DNA of 64,000 nt from DAOUTW01 sp964523575 (GTDB lineage: Bacteria; Zixibacteria; MSB-5A5; GN15; JAAZOE01), in NCBI GenBank assembly GCA_964523575.1, contig CAZGAV010000004.1, positions 42,958 to 106,957 on the forward strand, read 5' to 3'. The position numbers were made by a program, and so were the translations under genes. Under the pieces are notes generated by a model. That model was not told where the DNA came from, searched no databases, and saw only the letters and a program-made list of their open reading frames with translations. Positions 18,753-28,627 of the stretch are shown piece by piece (the first letter of the stretch is position 1; every line of letters starts with the position of its first letter).

Positions 18753-20562
18753 TTAGTTCTTTAGAATTTTCAGGCGCGCGCCGACCCGGAGTTTGGTGGC
18801 GTCGCTTATATTATTGATATTCTGAATGGCCCGCACGCTGGTGCGGAATGCCCGCGCGATCTCCGACAGCGTATCTCCGCGCCGGACTATATATATCAAA
18901 TAATCGTCGGAATTATTGGAACCGCCGGTAACCAGAATTTTCTGGCCGACGTAAATTTTGGAAGAACGGCTGAGACCGTTCAGGCGCCGCAGAGTGGCCG
19001 TCGTCGTGCCATACTGGCGGGCGATGTCCCACAGGGTATCGCCTCTCTTGACGGTGTAGGAACCGGTCTTCCCGGCCGGCTGGCGATCGTAGTCCTCGCG
19101 CGCCGTTTCCACCTTGGGATTGGCCGATCCCGGAAGTTTGATCACCTGGCCGACATAAATCCGGCTGGAATTTCCCAGATAATTCAGGTTCCGCAATTTT
19201 TCCGGAGTCGTATTAAACGAGCGCGCGATATCCCAGAGGTTATCGCCTTTCTGGACCACATAGGCGTTATCGCCGGTAGCATACCGAGTTTTTGACGGTC
19301 GCGAAGAAACGGACGATCCCCCGCCCAGCGGCACTGGAACAATCAGTGATTTCCCGGCATAAATCCGTGATCGCCGACTGAGATTATTGGCCTCAAAAAT
19401 GGCATATTGCGAAACGCCGTATTTACTGGCGATCGAAGAAATCGTCTCCCCCCGCCGGATTTCATGCCGAACCCAGCTGGTTTCCTCGGGCGATTTCATT
19501 TTGGGTAAATTGGTCAGGAATTGATCTTTGGTCCCCTTGGGGATTCGGAGATGATATTTGCTCACTTTCGGCGGTGTGACGCCCCGCAGCAATTCCGGAT
19601 TGAGATCCTGAATATGTTCAACCGAGGCACCGGTGGCCGCCGCCACGGTTTTCAAATCAAGGCATTTATCGATGGTGACTTCGTCGAAATCAACCGGATC
19701 GTCATAGTTGATATGGAAGCCATACATTTCCGGATTCTTGGCGATTATCGTCGCCGCCATATAAAACGGCACATAATCCTCAGTTTGCTTGCGGAGGTCC
19801 ATATCCCAGAAATTAGTCGTTTTCTGGCGTCGGATAGTTTTTTCGATTCTTCCCGGGCCTCCGTTATATGCCGCCAGGGCCAGTTCCCAGTCTCCGAAAC
19901 GTTCATATAGATGTTTCAGAAAACGCGCCGCGGCATGGGTCGATTTGACGAAATCGCGTCGTTCGTCGTACCACCAGTTGCGGTCCAGATCGTAGAGCCG
20001 ACCGGTGCTGGCGATAAACTGCCAGGGCCCGGAGGCCCGCGCCCAGGAATATGCCCGGCAATTGAAACCGGATTCGATCAGCGGAAGGTAAACNNNNNNN
20101 NNNNNNNNNNNNNNNNNNNNNNNNNNNNNNNNNNNNNNNNNNNNNNNNNNNNNNNNNNNNNNNNNNNNNNNNNNNNNNNNNNNNNNNNNNNNNAGTGCTG
20201 TAACGTTTGGCCTCCGGCGTATTCCCGACCGTATCGATATCCAGTTCGGCCATCGATTGCAAAGCCCGCTCCAGATAATATTGCGCTTCTTCCCACGAAG
20301 CTTCCTGATTCGCGGCCACACCCTGTGCAAAATACTCCTGAGCCTCATGCAGTTGCCGCCAGATTTCATCATCGACGGCATAGGCCGAATCGGAATAGTA
20401 CTCGGTCTCGATGGCCGAGTCTTCGACGGTATTCAGGGTATCGTTTTTTTCCAGCATGAGATCGCGCGGGGTATCGCGCGAAACATCCTGGTACGGATTG
20501 GTCGCCCACGTCAATGAGCTTAGAGAAAGGCAGACAATCGACAGTGCAATAAATCTTTTCAA
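18753..20562 (-). CDS. mltD: MltD-like membrane-bound lytic murein transglycosylase with LysM repeats, interrupted by an assembly gap
   Basis: Peptidoglycan lytic transglycosylase. The N-terminal piece starts at TTG 20562 (AGGGA a few bases upstream; the first residues form a signal peptide) and has a helical region. After the 100-N gap the SLT domain continues with VYLPLIESGF, holding the catalytic Glu, then SGPWQFIASTGRLYDL and ALAAYNGGPGRI. About four LysM domains follow (e.g. YVVQKGDNLWDIARSF, YTVKRGDTLWDIARQYG, YIVRRGDTLSEIARAF). The two sides of the gap read in different frames only because the N count is arbitrary. A promoter lies at 20657-20685. Confidence 0.88.
20094..20193. other. 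Assembly gap of 100 N inside the mltD-like gene
   Basis: Exactly 100 N, a scaffolder placeholder. The missing stretch covers the region just before the SLT catalytic core, so the true gap probably is not 100 bases. Confidence 0.97.
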
Positions 20563-20656
20563 AGCATTCCCTGTGCTGTAAAGGTTCTTGGACTCCTTAA
20601 AGTATATCGGTCAGTGCGCCGGGCACCTTTACGCCTAAATCCGTCTAAGCTATTGC

Positions 20657-20685
20657 TATATATGCATTCAGGCAAACCCTGTCAA
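20657..20685 (-). promoter_or_regulatory. Sigma-70-type promoter for mltD-sppA
   Basis: TTGACA (20680-20685), 17-base spacer, TATATA (20657-20662), reading toward the TTG start at 20562. Perfect -35. An inverted repeat flanks the -35 box. Confidence 0.65.
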
Positions 20686-20700
20686 GTTTTTTGTTTGCCT
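20670..20700. repeat. Inverted repeat around the mltD -35 box
   Basis: AGGCAAAC (20670-20677) and GTTTGCCT (20693-20700), a perfect 8-bp inverted repeat separated by 15 bases that contain TTGACA. It also lies just behind the miaA stop, so it could be an operator or a weak transcript end; there is no U-tract. Confidence 0.5.
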
Positions 20701-20707
20701 CCCCGAT

Positions 20708-21670
20708 TCAGACCCAAAAACGCCCTATAGCTTTGACAACTTCAGGACGCGCTTCGTTCCCAAAATATTCAACCACAACGGCTTTTTTCACCGCGCGAAA
20801 CCAGGTGTACTGTCTTTTGGCGTACCGCCGGGTATTTTGCATTATGAGATTGACCGCCTCCGAAAGCGTCAGATAATCGTCGAGGTATTTTATAAGCTCA
20901 TCATAACCAACCACTTTGCTCTGTTTGAGAGCCCGCCTCTCGTCGGACAGATATATCTTTTTGACCTCTTCGATCAGGCCGCGCTCAATCATCGCCTCGA
21001 CTCGGTCATTGATCTTCTGGTACAGGACCGCCCGCTCGGGCAGGATGATAATCTGCAGAAACCGGAAGCGGGGATTTTGAGTGTTGGGTAATTGAGCCTG
21101 TTGATCACGGGTCAGTCCCGTCAGGCGATATAACTCCAAAGCCCGGATGACGCGAACGACATTATGCGGATGCAACTCGGCCGCCGCCCCCGGATCGACT
21201 TTTTGCAATTGGGCATAGAGATAATCGACCCCATGCGCGGCAATCATATTCATAAGTTCATTGCGGTATTTGAGGTCTTCGTCCGGCAGTTCATATATCC
21301 CTTCGGTCAGGGCCCGCAAGTATAACCCGGTGCCGCCGCAAACGATTATTCTTTTGCCGCGCCTGTGAATATCAAATATAATCTCTTCGGCCCGACGGAC
21401 GAAATCGAAAACGGTGAACCGTTCGCCCAGGTCAACCACGCCCATTAAATGATGCGGTATTCCCTGCCACTCGTTTTCGTCAAGACGATCGGTACCGATT
21501 TTTAGCTGGCGGTAAATCTGCCGCGAATCGGCCGAGATGATTTCGGCGTTATATTCAAGAGCCAGGGAAATAGCCAGCGATGATTTGCCCGAGGCGGTCG
21601 GGCCGGTGATGATTAAGATAGGAATCTGGTCGTCTGTTGTCTGGTTATCAGATCCGCCCGAAACGGCCAT
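20708..21670 (-). CDS. miaA: tRNA dimethylallyltransferase MiaA
   Basis: Transfers a dimethylallyl group to N6 of A37 in tRNAs reading UNN codons. About 320 residues from the ATG at 21670. Motifs: P-loop TGPTASGKSSLA, IISADSRQIYRQLKIGTDR (family DSxQxYxxxxIGTxK), HHLMGVVD, CGGTGLYLRALTEG, NVVRVIRALELY and the C-terminal QNTRRYAKRQYTWFR. It overlaps the mutL stop by 23 bases, closing the lapA-to-miaA operon; the mutL-miaA adjacency is common in bacteria. Confidence 0.96.
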   Translation of the reverse strand: MAVSGGSDNQTTDDQIPILIITGPTASGKSSLAISLALEYNAEIISADSRQIYRQLKIGTDRLDENEWQGIPHHLMGVVDLGERFTVFDFVRRAEEIIFDIHRRGKRIIVCGGTGLYLRALTEGIYELPDEDLKYRNELMNMIAAHGVDYLYAQLQKVDPGAAAELHPHNVVRVIRALELYRLTGLTRDQQAQLPNTQNPRFRFLQIIILPERAVLYQKINDRVEAMIERGLIEEVKKIYLSDERRALKQSKVVGYDELIKYLDDYLTLSEAVNLIMQNTRRYAKRQYTWFRAVKKAVVVEYFGNEARPEVVKAIGRFWV

Positions 21671-23513
21671 CGAGTTCCTCCAGACTGATCTTGATGAAGG
21701 TCGGGCGTCCATGCGGACAGCAATAAGGATTGTTGGTTGAAAATAGTTTCGCCACCAACCCTTTGACTTCCTCGGAAGAAAGTCGATCGCCGGCCATAAC
21801 CGCCGCCCGGCAGGCCAGCGATTGGGCCACCGATTTGATCAACTCTCCCCCGGCCTTGTTCAATTCGCCGATATCATCCAGCAGTTTGCGCAGGATCGAG
21901 GCCGGATTTTTATCACGGAAAACCGGCGGCATGCCGTTGATGATGATGGCGTTATTTCCGAACGGCCCGGTATCGAAACCGAGTTGAGACAAAACCGACT
22001 GGCTGGATTCGTAGGTGAGAAATTCCTCGGCCGACAATTCGACGCTTTCGGGAAAGAGAATTTTTTGCGAAGCGGTACTGCCCTGTTCGACCTGATGCAG
22101 AGCTTCCTCATAGAGCACCCGCTCATGCGCCGCATGCTGATCCACGATATACAATTCACCGCCAATCGACAGCAACAGGTAAAGGCGGCCCACTTTCCCG
22201 AGATACAGGACATCGTCTTCGGTTACCGTCTCCAGCGAAACGTCTTTTTCCGCCTGCTTCTCATCCACCGGCTTGGTATTGTCGCAGGCCGGCGCCGCAT
22301 AAACATCGGCCGGAGCCGGATACCCCTGAATATTTTCTCCATGCGTTCGCGCCGAAGGCCGATTTTCGAAAAGCGGCGTTGATCCGCCTCCGAAACGAGG
22401 CGCTACATAGGCCGGAGCCGAAGACGCTCGAAAATCGGTCGCACCCGATCCGGGGCGGTAATTTGGCGCTTGACCAGATGATGGCACCAGCCGCCAGTCG
22501 CGCAGAGCTTTTTTGACGATCCGATAAAGATTATCATGGATGGCGCGTTCCTCGGATAAACGCACTTCGGCCTTGGTTGGGTGGACATTGACGTCAAGTC
22601 GCTGAGGATCGACGGTGATAAACACCGCCGCCAGGGGGAATTTTCCCGAGGGCAGAAATTCGCCGTATCCGGCGGTGACGGCATGGATAATCGCCGACGA
22701 TGTCACCGAACGGCCGTTGATGAATAGACATATTCGGGTGCGGTCATGGCGGGCCTGATCGGGATGAGCCAGATAAACCAGGTAGGAGATGCCGCTGAGT
22801 TCGACGTTGTATTCGACAATCGATTTATGATCGACCCCGAAAAGAACCGCCATCCGTTCCGAGGTCGGCTGGTCCTGATGGAGTTGAAAAACTTTGCGCT
22901 CGTTGAGTTCGAGGCTGACAGCCGCCGATGGTTTACCCAGCGCCATCCGCTCCGTCACCCGGATAATCTGCCGCGACTCAGTCGTCTCCGATTTCAGAAA
23001 TTTTCGTCGGGCCGGAGTATTGAAGAACAGATGCGACACCTCGACTTTAGTTCCCACCGGAGCCGACACCGGGCGGGTTTCGATTTCCTTCCCCCCCTCG
23101 ATGACTATCCTCGTTCCCTCAGCCTCGGAAAAATGCCGCGTCGTCATGGTCAGATGCGAAACCGACGCAATCGACGGCAGAGCTTCGCCGCGGAAACCGA
23201 ATGACAGAACGGCAAAGAGATCGTCGAGGTTTTTGATTTTGGACGTGGCATGGCGGCTGAAGGCCAGTTTCATCTGGGCTGACCGAATGCCGCAACCGTT
23301 ATCGGTGACTGAAATATAAGTCGTGCCGGCTTTCCGGGCGATTATATCGACAGCGGTGGCGCCGGCGTCGAAGGAGTTTTCGATCAATTCCTTGACCACC
23401 GAAGCCGGGCGCTCGATGACTTCACCGGCGGCGATCTTGTTGATCAATACCCGGTCGAGCTGGCAGATCGGTTGGGCAAAACGTTCGTCCTGAAATTCGG
23501 TTTTATTCGACAT
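21648..23513 (-). CDS. mutL: DNA mismatch repair protein MutL (endonuclease type)
   Basis: Links MutS to downstream repair. 621 residues: N-terminal GHKL ATPase with IAAGEVIERPASVVKELIENSFDAGA, DNGCGI, and GFRGEALPSI; then a variable Pro/Ala-rich linker (~345-420); then the C-terminal dimerisation domain. The metal endonuclease motif DQHA-x2-E-x4-E is present at residues 458-469, as are ACRAAVMAGD and the zinc-site CPHGRP near the end. This marks a nicking MutL, as expected in a MutH-less organism. It overlaps mutS by 11 bases and miaA by 23. Confidence 0.97.
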   Translation of the reverse strand: MSNKTEFQDERFAQPICQLDRVLINKIAAGEVIERPASVVKELIENSFDAGATAVDIIARKAGTTYISVTDNGCGIRSAQMKLAFSRHATSKIKNLDDLFAVLSFGFRGEALPSIASVSHLTMTTRHFSEAEGTRIVIEGGKEIETRPVSAPVGTKVEVSHLFFNTPARRKFLKSETTESRQIIRVTERMALGKPSAAVSLELNERKVFQLHQDQPTSERMAVLFGVDHKSIVEYNVELSGISYLVYLAHPDQARHDRTRICLFINGRSVTSSAIIHAVTAGYGEFLPSGKFPLAAVFITVDPQRLDVNVHPTKAEVRLSEERAIHDNLYRIVKKALRDWRLVPSSGQAPNYRPGSGATDFRASSAPAYVAPRFGGGSTPLFENRPSARTHGENIQGYPAPADVYAAPACDNTKPVDEKQAEKDVSLETVTEDDVLYLGKVGRLYLLLSIGGELYIVDQHAAHERVLYEEALHQVEQGSTASQKILFPESVELSAEEFLTYESSQSVLSQLGFDTGPFGNNAIIINGMPPVFRDKNPASILRKLLDDIGELNKAGGELIKSVAQSLACRAAVMAGDRLSSEEVKGLVAKLFSTNNPYCCPHGRPTFIKISLEELDGRFGRI

Positions 23514-26112
23514 CTTTTTTCAACCGGCTCAACAATTCCAGCGCCTCCAGCGGCGTCAGGCTGTTTATATCCAGTTCCTTCAGTTTCTTCTCGATTTCCA
23601 TCGCCCCCGACGACATCGGGGCGTCGAACAACGAAGTCTGGTTCAATTTGACATGAACGCCTTTGGCCAGTTCCGATTTGGCGAATTTGCCCGACTCCAG
23701 CAAACGCAGAATGTGATGCGCCCGCGAGATCGTCTCCTTCGGCAGGCCGGCCAGCCGCGCCACCTCTATACCATACGAATCGTCACAGCCCCCGGGCAAT
23801 ACCTGATGCAGAAATATTATTTCCTGACCCCATTTTTTAACCGTGACCTGAAAATTCTTGATGCGCGGATAAACGCCGGCCAGCCCCGTCATTTCATGAT
23901 AATGAGTGGCGAACAGGGTGCGCGGCGTTCCCGTCGGATGCTGATAGATCGACTCCGCCACTGCCCAGGCCACCGACAAACCGTCGAAGGTCGATGTCCC
24001 CCGGCCGACTTCATCCAGAAGCAAAAGCGATTTCCTGGTTTTGTTATGCAGAATATTGGCCGTCTCGATCATCTCGACCAGAAACGTCGATTGGCCGCGC
24101 GTGAGGCTGTCGGTGGCGCCGACGCGGGTGAACACCCGGTCGACAATCCCGATTTCGGCCGACTCGGCCGGAACGAAAGATCCGATCTGGGCCAGGATAA
24201 CAATCAGTCCTGTCTGTCTCAGCCAGGTCGATTTACCCGACATGTTGGGGCCGGTCAGGATTACTATGGAATTGTCAGAATCATCGAGATCGACATCGTT
24301 GGCGACGAAATTCCCCGGACCCAGAATCTGATTGAGGACCGGATGGCGGCCCTGGACAATTTTTAAATTGAGACCATCGTGGATAACCGGACGCACATAC
24401 CTTTGCCGGCGAGCCAGATCGGCCAGACCATTGACCAGATCGACCTCGGCCAGAAGGTCGGCCAGCCGCATAATATCGGGCAGATGCTCCGCGAGACGCT
24501 CGGCCAGTTCATGGAAGAGGCTTTCTTCGAGACGATTGATTTTTTCTTCGGCGTCGAGAATCAGGCTTTCCTTGACCTTCATCTCCTCGGTGATATAGCG
24601 CTCGGCGTTGACCAATGTCTGTTTGCGAATATATTCCTCAGGCACCTTATCGGCCTGCGCTCGCGTGACCTCGATATAATATCCAAAGACCTTGTTAAAT
24701 CCGACTTTCAGCGTGGTGATGCCGGTCTTTTCCCGCTCTGAAGCGGCCAGTCCGGCGATATAAGCCCGCGCTTCCTTTATGGAGTCGTTCAATTCATCCA
24801 GCGATGGCGAATATCCCCGGCGGAAAATGCCGCCATTGACCACCGCGAGCGGTGCCTCCTCCCGAATCGCCTTTTCGATATCGGCGGCTGCCGCCGTCAA
24901 ATCGGGCAATGATTCATGAATTTTTTTCATGATCGGTGCCGTCATCTCCGCCAGCGCTTTTTTGATTTCGCGGCTGACGCGAATACCTTCGCGCAAGGCC
25001 AGAAGCGTCCGGGGATTGGCCTTGCCCAGTCCCAGACGCCCGCCAAGGCGTTCGATATCGGGAATGCCGGCAAATATCTCTGAGAGGCTTTCGGATACGG
25101 CTGTCTGCTGGTAAAGCTCATTAACGCCGTCGAGACGATAATTTATTTTGTCTTTTTCGATAAACGGTGCGGCCAACGAACGCCGCAGACGGCGCGCCCC
25201 GGCCGATGATCCGGTGCAGTTGACCGCCCAGTAAAAAGAATGCTTCTCATCGCCGGTGGACAGATTGGTGAACATTTCTAGGTTGCGGACGGTGGCGGCA
25301 TCCAGAAGCATCCGTTGTCCGGTATGGCCAACCCTGATTTCGGTGATATGCCCCAGCCGCTCCTGTTTGTTATCCTGCAGGTAGCGAAAGATGGCGCCCG
25401 CCGCCGCCACGCCCAGTTTCATATCGCCCAGCCCGAAACCGTCCAGCGTCGAAACCGAGAAGAATCGGCAAAGATAATCGTGCGCCAGGCGGTAATCGAA
25501 ATAGATCGATTCCAGCGGCGTCAGATTGGGAATATCGCCGTTCTGCTGGAGTGATGCCGGCAGTAACTCATCTTTATCCTCTGCCGGACAAAGAAGCTCC
25601 TTGGGCCGGGAAAGGAGTATCTGATCATAAATTATCGCCGGCTCGTTTTCGGTAACGGTGAAATCGCCGGTGGATAATTCCAATCGCGCCAGGGCCATTT
25701 TTTTGCGGTTGCCACAGAGAGCCATCAGATAGGAATCGTGCGACGGTTGCAGGGCCGATTCGAGAGTCGAAGTCCCGGGCGTAATGATTTCGACGACGTC
25801 CCTTTTGACGATCCCCTTGGCCTGCTTGGGGTCTTCGACCTGCTCGCAGATCACGACCTTTTTGCCGGCCTCGATCAGACGGGGCAGGTATTTGTCGATG
25901 GCGTGATGCGGGATGCCGCACAGGGGGACGGCCTTTTCCTTGTCCACCGAGCGCGAAGTCAAGGCAATACCCAGAATCGGCGCCGCCTCGATGGCGTCGT
26001 CGCCGAACATCTCATAAAAATCACCCATTCGGAAGAAAAGAATTTTGTCGGGGTATTGGGCTTTGAACTTGAAGTACTGCCGCATCATCGGCGTCGGGGC
26101 ATCACTTTTCAT
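23503..26112 (-). CDS. mutS: DNA mismatch repair protein MutS
   Basis: Mismatch-recognition ATPase, about 869 residues, full length. The N-terminal mismatch-binding domain has FFRMGDFYEMFGDDA with the Phe-x-Glu reading motif (family FxE; here F-Y-E). The C-terminal ABC ATPase shows TGPNMSGKSTWLRQ (Walker A), STFLVEM, LLLLDEVGRGTSTFDG (Walker B) and LFATHYHEMT. The ATG at 26112 lies inside the end of the SPOR gene, and a TTG three codons earlier is also in frame. It is overlapped by mutL at its 3' end. Confidence 0.97.
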   Translation of the reverse strand: MKSDAPTPMMRQYFKFKAQYPDKILFFRMGDFYEMFGDDAIEAAPILGIALTSRSVDKEKAVPLCGIPHHAIDKYLPRLIEAGKKVVICEQVEDPKQAKGIVKRDVVEIITPGTSTLESALQPSHDSYLMALCGNRKKMALARLELSTGDFTVTENEPAIIYDQILLSRPKELLCPAEDKDELLPASLQQNGDIPNLTPLESIYFDYRLAHDYLCRFFSVSTLDGFGLGDMKLGVAAAGAIFRYLQDNKQERLGHITEIRVGHTGQRMLLDAATVRNLEMFTNLSTGDEKHSFYWAVNCTGSSAGARRLRRSLAAPFIEKDKINYRLDGVNELYQQTAVSESLSEIFAGIPDIERLGGRLGLGKANPRTLLALREGIRVSREIKKALAEMTAPIMKKIHESLPDLTAAAADIEKAIREEAPLAVVNGGIFRRGYSPSLDELNDSIKEARAYIAGLAASEREKTGITTLKVGFNKVFGYYIEVTRAQADKVPEEYIRKQTLVNAERYITEEMKVKESLILDAEEKINRLEESLFHELAERLAEHLPDIMRLADLLAEVDLVNGLADLARRQRYVRPVIHDGLNLKIVQGRHPVLNQILGPGNFVANDVDLDDSDNSIVILTGPNMSGKSTWLRQTGLIVILAQIGSFVPAESAEIGIVDRVFTRVGATDSLTRGQSTFLVEMIETANILHNKTRKSLLLLDEVGRGTSTFDGLSVAWAVAESIYQHPTGTPRTLFATHYHEMTGLAGVYPRIKNFQVTVKKWGQEIIFLHQVLPGGCDDSYGIEVARLAGLPKETISRAHHILRLLESGKFAKSELAKGVHVKLNQTSLFDAPMSSGAMEIEKKLKELDINSLTPLEALELLSRLKKDVE

Positions 26113-27109
26113 CGTTGACAACTACCTTGAAAACCTCGTTTTCTCCCATCTCGAGTTTTTGCCGGGCGAGCTCAGCCTCTTTCACGGTCTTGAATCGCCC
26201 CGCCAGTACGACATAATACTGGTTATCCGAAATCGTCCGCTTTTTGATTCTGGCGCTATATCCATAGGCCTTGACCCGGTTGGACATGCCGTCGGCGTTG
26301 TCCTTTTCACCGAAGACGCCGACCTGAACCGAATAGGTGATGCCTTCAAAAACTTCGGTTGACTCCTCCCCTGATTGCTTCTCCGAAACCACTTTGAGTT
26401 CCCGCAACAGCTCATCCTGGCCGATGGCATGCGGGTACTGCTCCCGCAGGATATTATAATTCAGCAGGGCCCGTTCGGATTCCCCCTGCGCCAAAGCAAT
26501 CCGAGACAACATAATCAGGCTGGCCGGAGTCAGATTATCATCGGCGGCGTTGTTGATCCGGCGGCATAAGGTTGTGGCCGTCTTGAAATGTCCCCGACGA
26601 AAGGCCGCCTCGGCATCCGCCAGCCGCGCGCATTGGCCGTAATAAGTACCGGGAAAACCGTCCGACAGCAGACCGAGATATCGTTTTTTTTCTTCACTCA
26701 TCGACGGCGAGTAGGCGGCCATAGCCGCCAGTAATTGCTCTCGATAGGAACTCATCTCCCAGTGGCTCAGAAAATCACTCCCGGCCGACAGGACCTGACC
26801 CGTATCGCCTTTGGCTTCAGCCAGTTGAATCAGGCGGAAGCGGGCCTCTTCTTTATACTTCCCATCCAGATCGGTCCGCAATGACGCCTCCAGTAACTCG
26901 ACCGCCTGTTTGCCGTCGGGTTCAAAAAGGGCCGACAGAAATAAGCGGTTGCCATCGCGCACCGGAATCTGGGGAAGTTGTCGGAAATCATTCTGGGCCT
27001 GAAGAATTTGGCCTCGGCTGAATTCCTGATAAATGCGGTCCACCGATTCGTCCGCCACGGCGGCGGCCGACAGGCAGAGAGCCGCAATGACCGCAATGTA
27101 GTATTTCAT
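26102..27109 (-). CDS. Exported TPR protein with C-terminal SPOR domain
   Basis: 335 residues. A signal peptide (MKYYIAVIAALCLSAAAVA) is followed by a helical tetratricopeptide-like region (residues ~25-235, with ATTLCRRINNAADDN and ESERALLNYNILREQYP). A SPOR domain (about 255-330: ITYSVQVGVFGEKDNADG ... YYVVLAGRFKTVKEAELARQKL) closes the protein. SPOR domains bind denuded septal peptidoglycan, so a periplasmic role at the division site is likely. It is coupled to lapB by an ATGA overlap at its start and overlaps mutS at its end. Confidence 0.85.
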   Translation of the reverse strand: MKYYIAVIAALCLSAAAVADESVDRIYQEFSRGQILQAQNDFRQLPQIPVRDGNRLFLSALFEPDGKQAVELLEASLRTDLDGKYKEEARFRLIQLAEAKGDTGQVLSAGSDFLSHWEMSSYREQLLAAMAAYSPSMSEEKKRYLGLLSDGFPGTYYGQCARLADAEAAFRRGHFKTATTLCRRINNAADDNLTPASLIMLSRIALAQGESERALLNYNILREQYPHAIGQDELLRELKVVSEKQSGEESTEVFEGITYSVQVGVFGEKDNADGMSNRVKAYGYSARIKKRTISDNQYYVVLAGRFKTVKEAELARQKLEMGENEVFKVVVNDEK

Positions 27110-28260
27110 GACTTTTCGGCGCTGAATGAATCGACCGCTTTACAGCGGGGACAAAGCCAGAGCATCGTCTCCGAATGCAAACTGCATCCGGCGCAGATAA
27201 AACTGCCGGCTTCTTTTTTTACCGCCATTTTGATAATCTGTTTCAGGACGTTATCGGCGGCCTCTCTTTTGCCGCTTTCCATATTGAGTCGATACAGACC
27301 CAGTTTGGCCAGCATCGAATCGGGATGATTATCCAGAGCGGTGGTGTAATGTTCGCGGGCGCTGCCCTTCTCGCCTTTCTTTTCCATAAAATAGGCCAGT
27401 TCCAGACGGGCCGTCAGGTGTTCCGGGCAGGCCTGGAGGAGTCCGGTCAGGACGTCGGCGTAATCGCCATAGCGGCCGACCTCAAAAAATCCTTTTTTCA
27501 ACCTCTCAAAGACAATCTGACCTTCGGCCGGTTTGAGATTGATGATTTTGGTCCAGTAGCCAAGAGCGTCTTCCAGCCGCTTTTCGTCGTAATAACTGTC
27601 GCCGATGGCGACATAGGCGGCCAGACAGTTCTTGTCCATGTGGATCGCTTCTTTATAAAACAGCCGGGCGCGGTGCCGGTCGCCCTGCAGGACCAGATCA
27701 TGGCCTTCGAAGACCTTGTACAGAGCCATCATTCTGTCGGCACTGACGTCGTCAGTTTTGGCCAGCTTTTTCCTGACAATCGCCGCTTCCTTCCATTCGC
27801 CGGCTTTTTCATGAAAGCGCAGAAGGGCCTGCATCGCAAAGCGGTCGTTGGGCGAAAGATGGATCATTTCCCGGACCGACTTGATGGCGGCCGGTTCGTT
27901 CCCGGTCTCCATGAAATCGTTGAACAGGGCCGTCAGGATTTCCTTTTTCTCGATAGCGGTGAGCCCGCCCCGGAAGGTCAGGTCGCGATGCACCTGCAAG
28001 GCCTGCTCGGTTTTTTTCCTGCGGCGAAATATATTTCCCAGATGGATATAGGCGTCGACGTTGTTGGTGTCGGCGTTGATGGTTTCCTTGAACTTGGCGA
28101 AAGCCAGTTCATCCTGACCCCTCAGAAGGGCTTTCAAACCGTCCACGTAGGCCTGCCGGTCGGGTGCCGCCGACTGGGTCTGGCACCTGCGGTAGTAATA
28201 ATAGGCCACCGTGGCCAAGATGATAACGGCCGTCGCCAGAAGAATGACCGCCTGCGTCAT
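27106..28260 (-). CDS. lapB: LapB/YciM-like membrane-anchored TPR protein with rubredoxin-type zinc site
   Basis: 384 residues. One N-terminal membrane helix (MTQAVILLATAVIILATVAYYYY) is followed by about eight TPR units (residues ~35-345) and a terminal metal site with two CxxC pairs, ICAGC and LCPRC. This is the exact layout of LapB, which in Enterobacteria controls LpxC turnover and LPS assembly. Identity with LPS control here is inferred from the architecture and the coupled lapA-like gene. ATGA overlaps join it to both neighbours. Confidence 0.85.
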   Translation of the reverse strand: MTQAVILLATAVIILATVAYYYYRRCQTQSAAPDRQAYVDGLKALLRGQDELAFAKFKETINADTNNVDAYIHLGNIFRRRKKTEQALQVHRDLTFRGGLTAIEKKEILTALFNDFMETGNEPAAIKSVREMIHLSPNDRFAMQALLRFHEKAGEWKEAAIVRKKLAKTDDVSADRMMALYKVFEGHDLVLQGDRHRARLFYKEAIHMDKNCLAAYVAIGDSYYDEKRLEDALGYWTKIINLKPAEGQIVFERLKKGFFEVGRYGDYADVLTGLLQACPEHLTARLELAYFMEKKGEKGSAREHYTTALDNHPDSMLAKLGLYRLNMESGKREAADNVLKQIIKMAVKKEAGSFICAGCSLHSETMLWLCPRCKAVDSFSAEKS

Positions 28261-28589
28261 GTCTTGTTTTCCTTATCCGAAAGCAGGAATTTATCGTCGG
28301 CCTCTTCCATCGGCCGGTTGCGCAAAGCCGCGATCTCGGCGTTCAGGGAATCGTTGATACGCTTCAGCCGCCGCAGATCGGCGACCTGTTTGAAATAAAT
28401 CGTGATAAACAACAAAATCGACACCAGCAGGCCGAAAACGCACGACCAGAAAGCGACCACGATCAGGGGGACGTTAATATAGCGGGTGCTGAGAATCGTG
28501 ACCGAGACTTTCTCACCGGCGTTATAGATGCCGAAACCGAGCAGCACGACAAAGACGGCGACAATCAAAATTGTCCTGACGACCCACAT
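28257..28589 (-). CDS. lapA: LapA-family (DUF1049) inner-membrane protein
   Basis: About 110 residues from the ATG at 28589, preceded by AAGGAGG. Two membrane helices (VRTILIVAVFVVLLGFGIY and IVVAFWSCVFGLLVSILLFITIYF) are separated by a short loop VSVTILSTRYINVPL, matching the LapA family pattern. A cytoplasmic coiled-coil tail follows (LRRLKRINDSLNAEIAALR). It is the first gene of the operon and is paired with lapB as in E. coli. A promoter lies at 28628-28656. Confidence 0.85.
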   Translation of the reverse strand: MWVVRTILIVAVFVVLLGFGIYNAGEKVSVTILSTRYINVPLIVVAFWSCVFGLLVSILLFITIYFKQVADLRRLKRINDSLNAEIAALRNRPMEEADDKFLLSDKENKT

Positions 28590-28627
28590 ATATCCTCCTT
28601 GAAATGGGCGGAATATATCAGATATTT

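Noticed and set aside
18753..20562. Frameshifted pseudogene
   Set aside because: The frame change coincides with a 100-N placeholder of arbitrary length, and both sides are well-conserved parts of one MltD-like protein.
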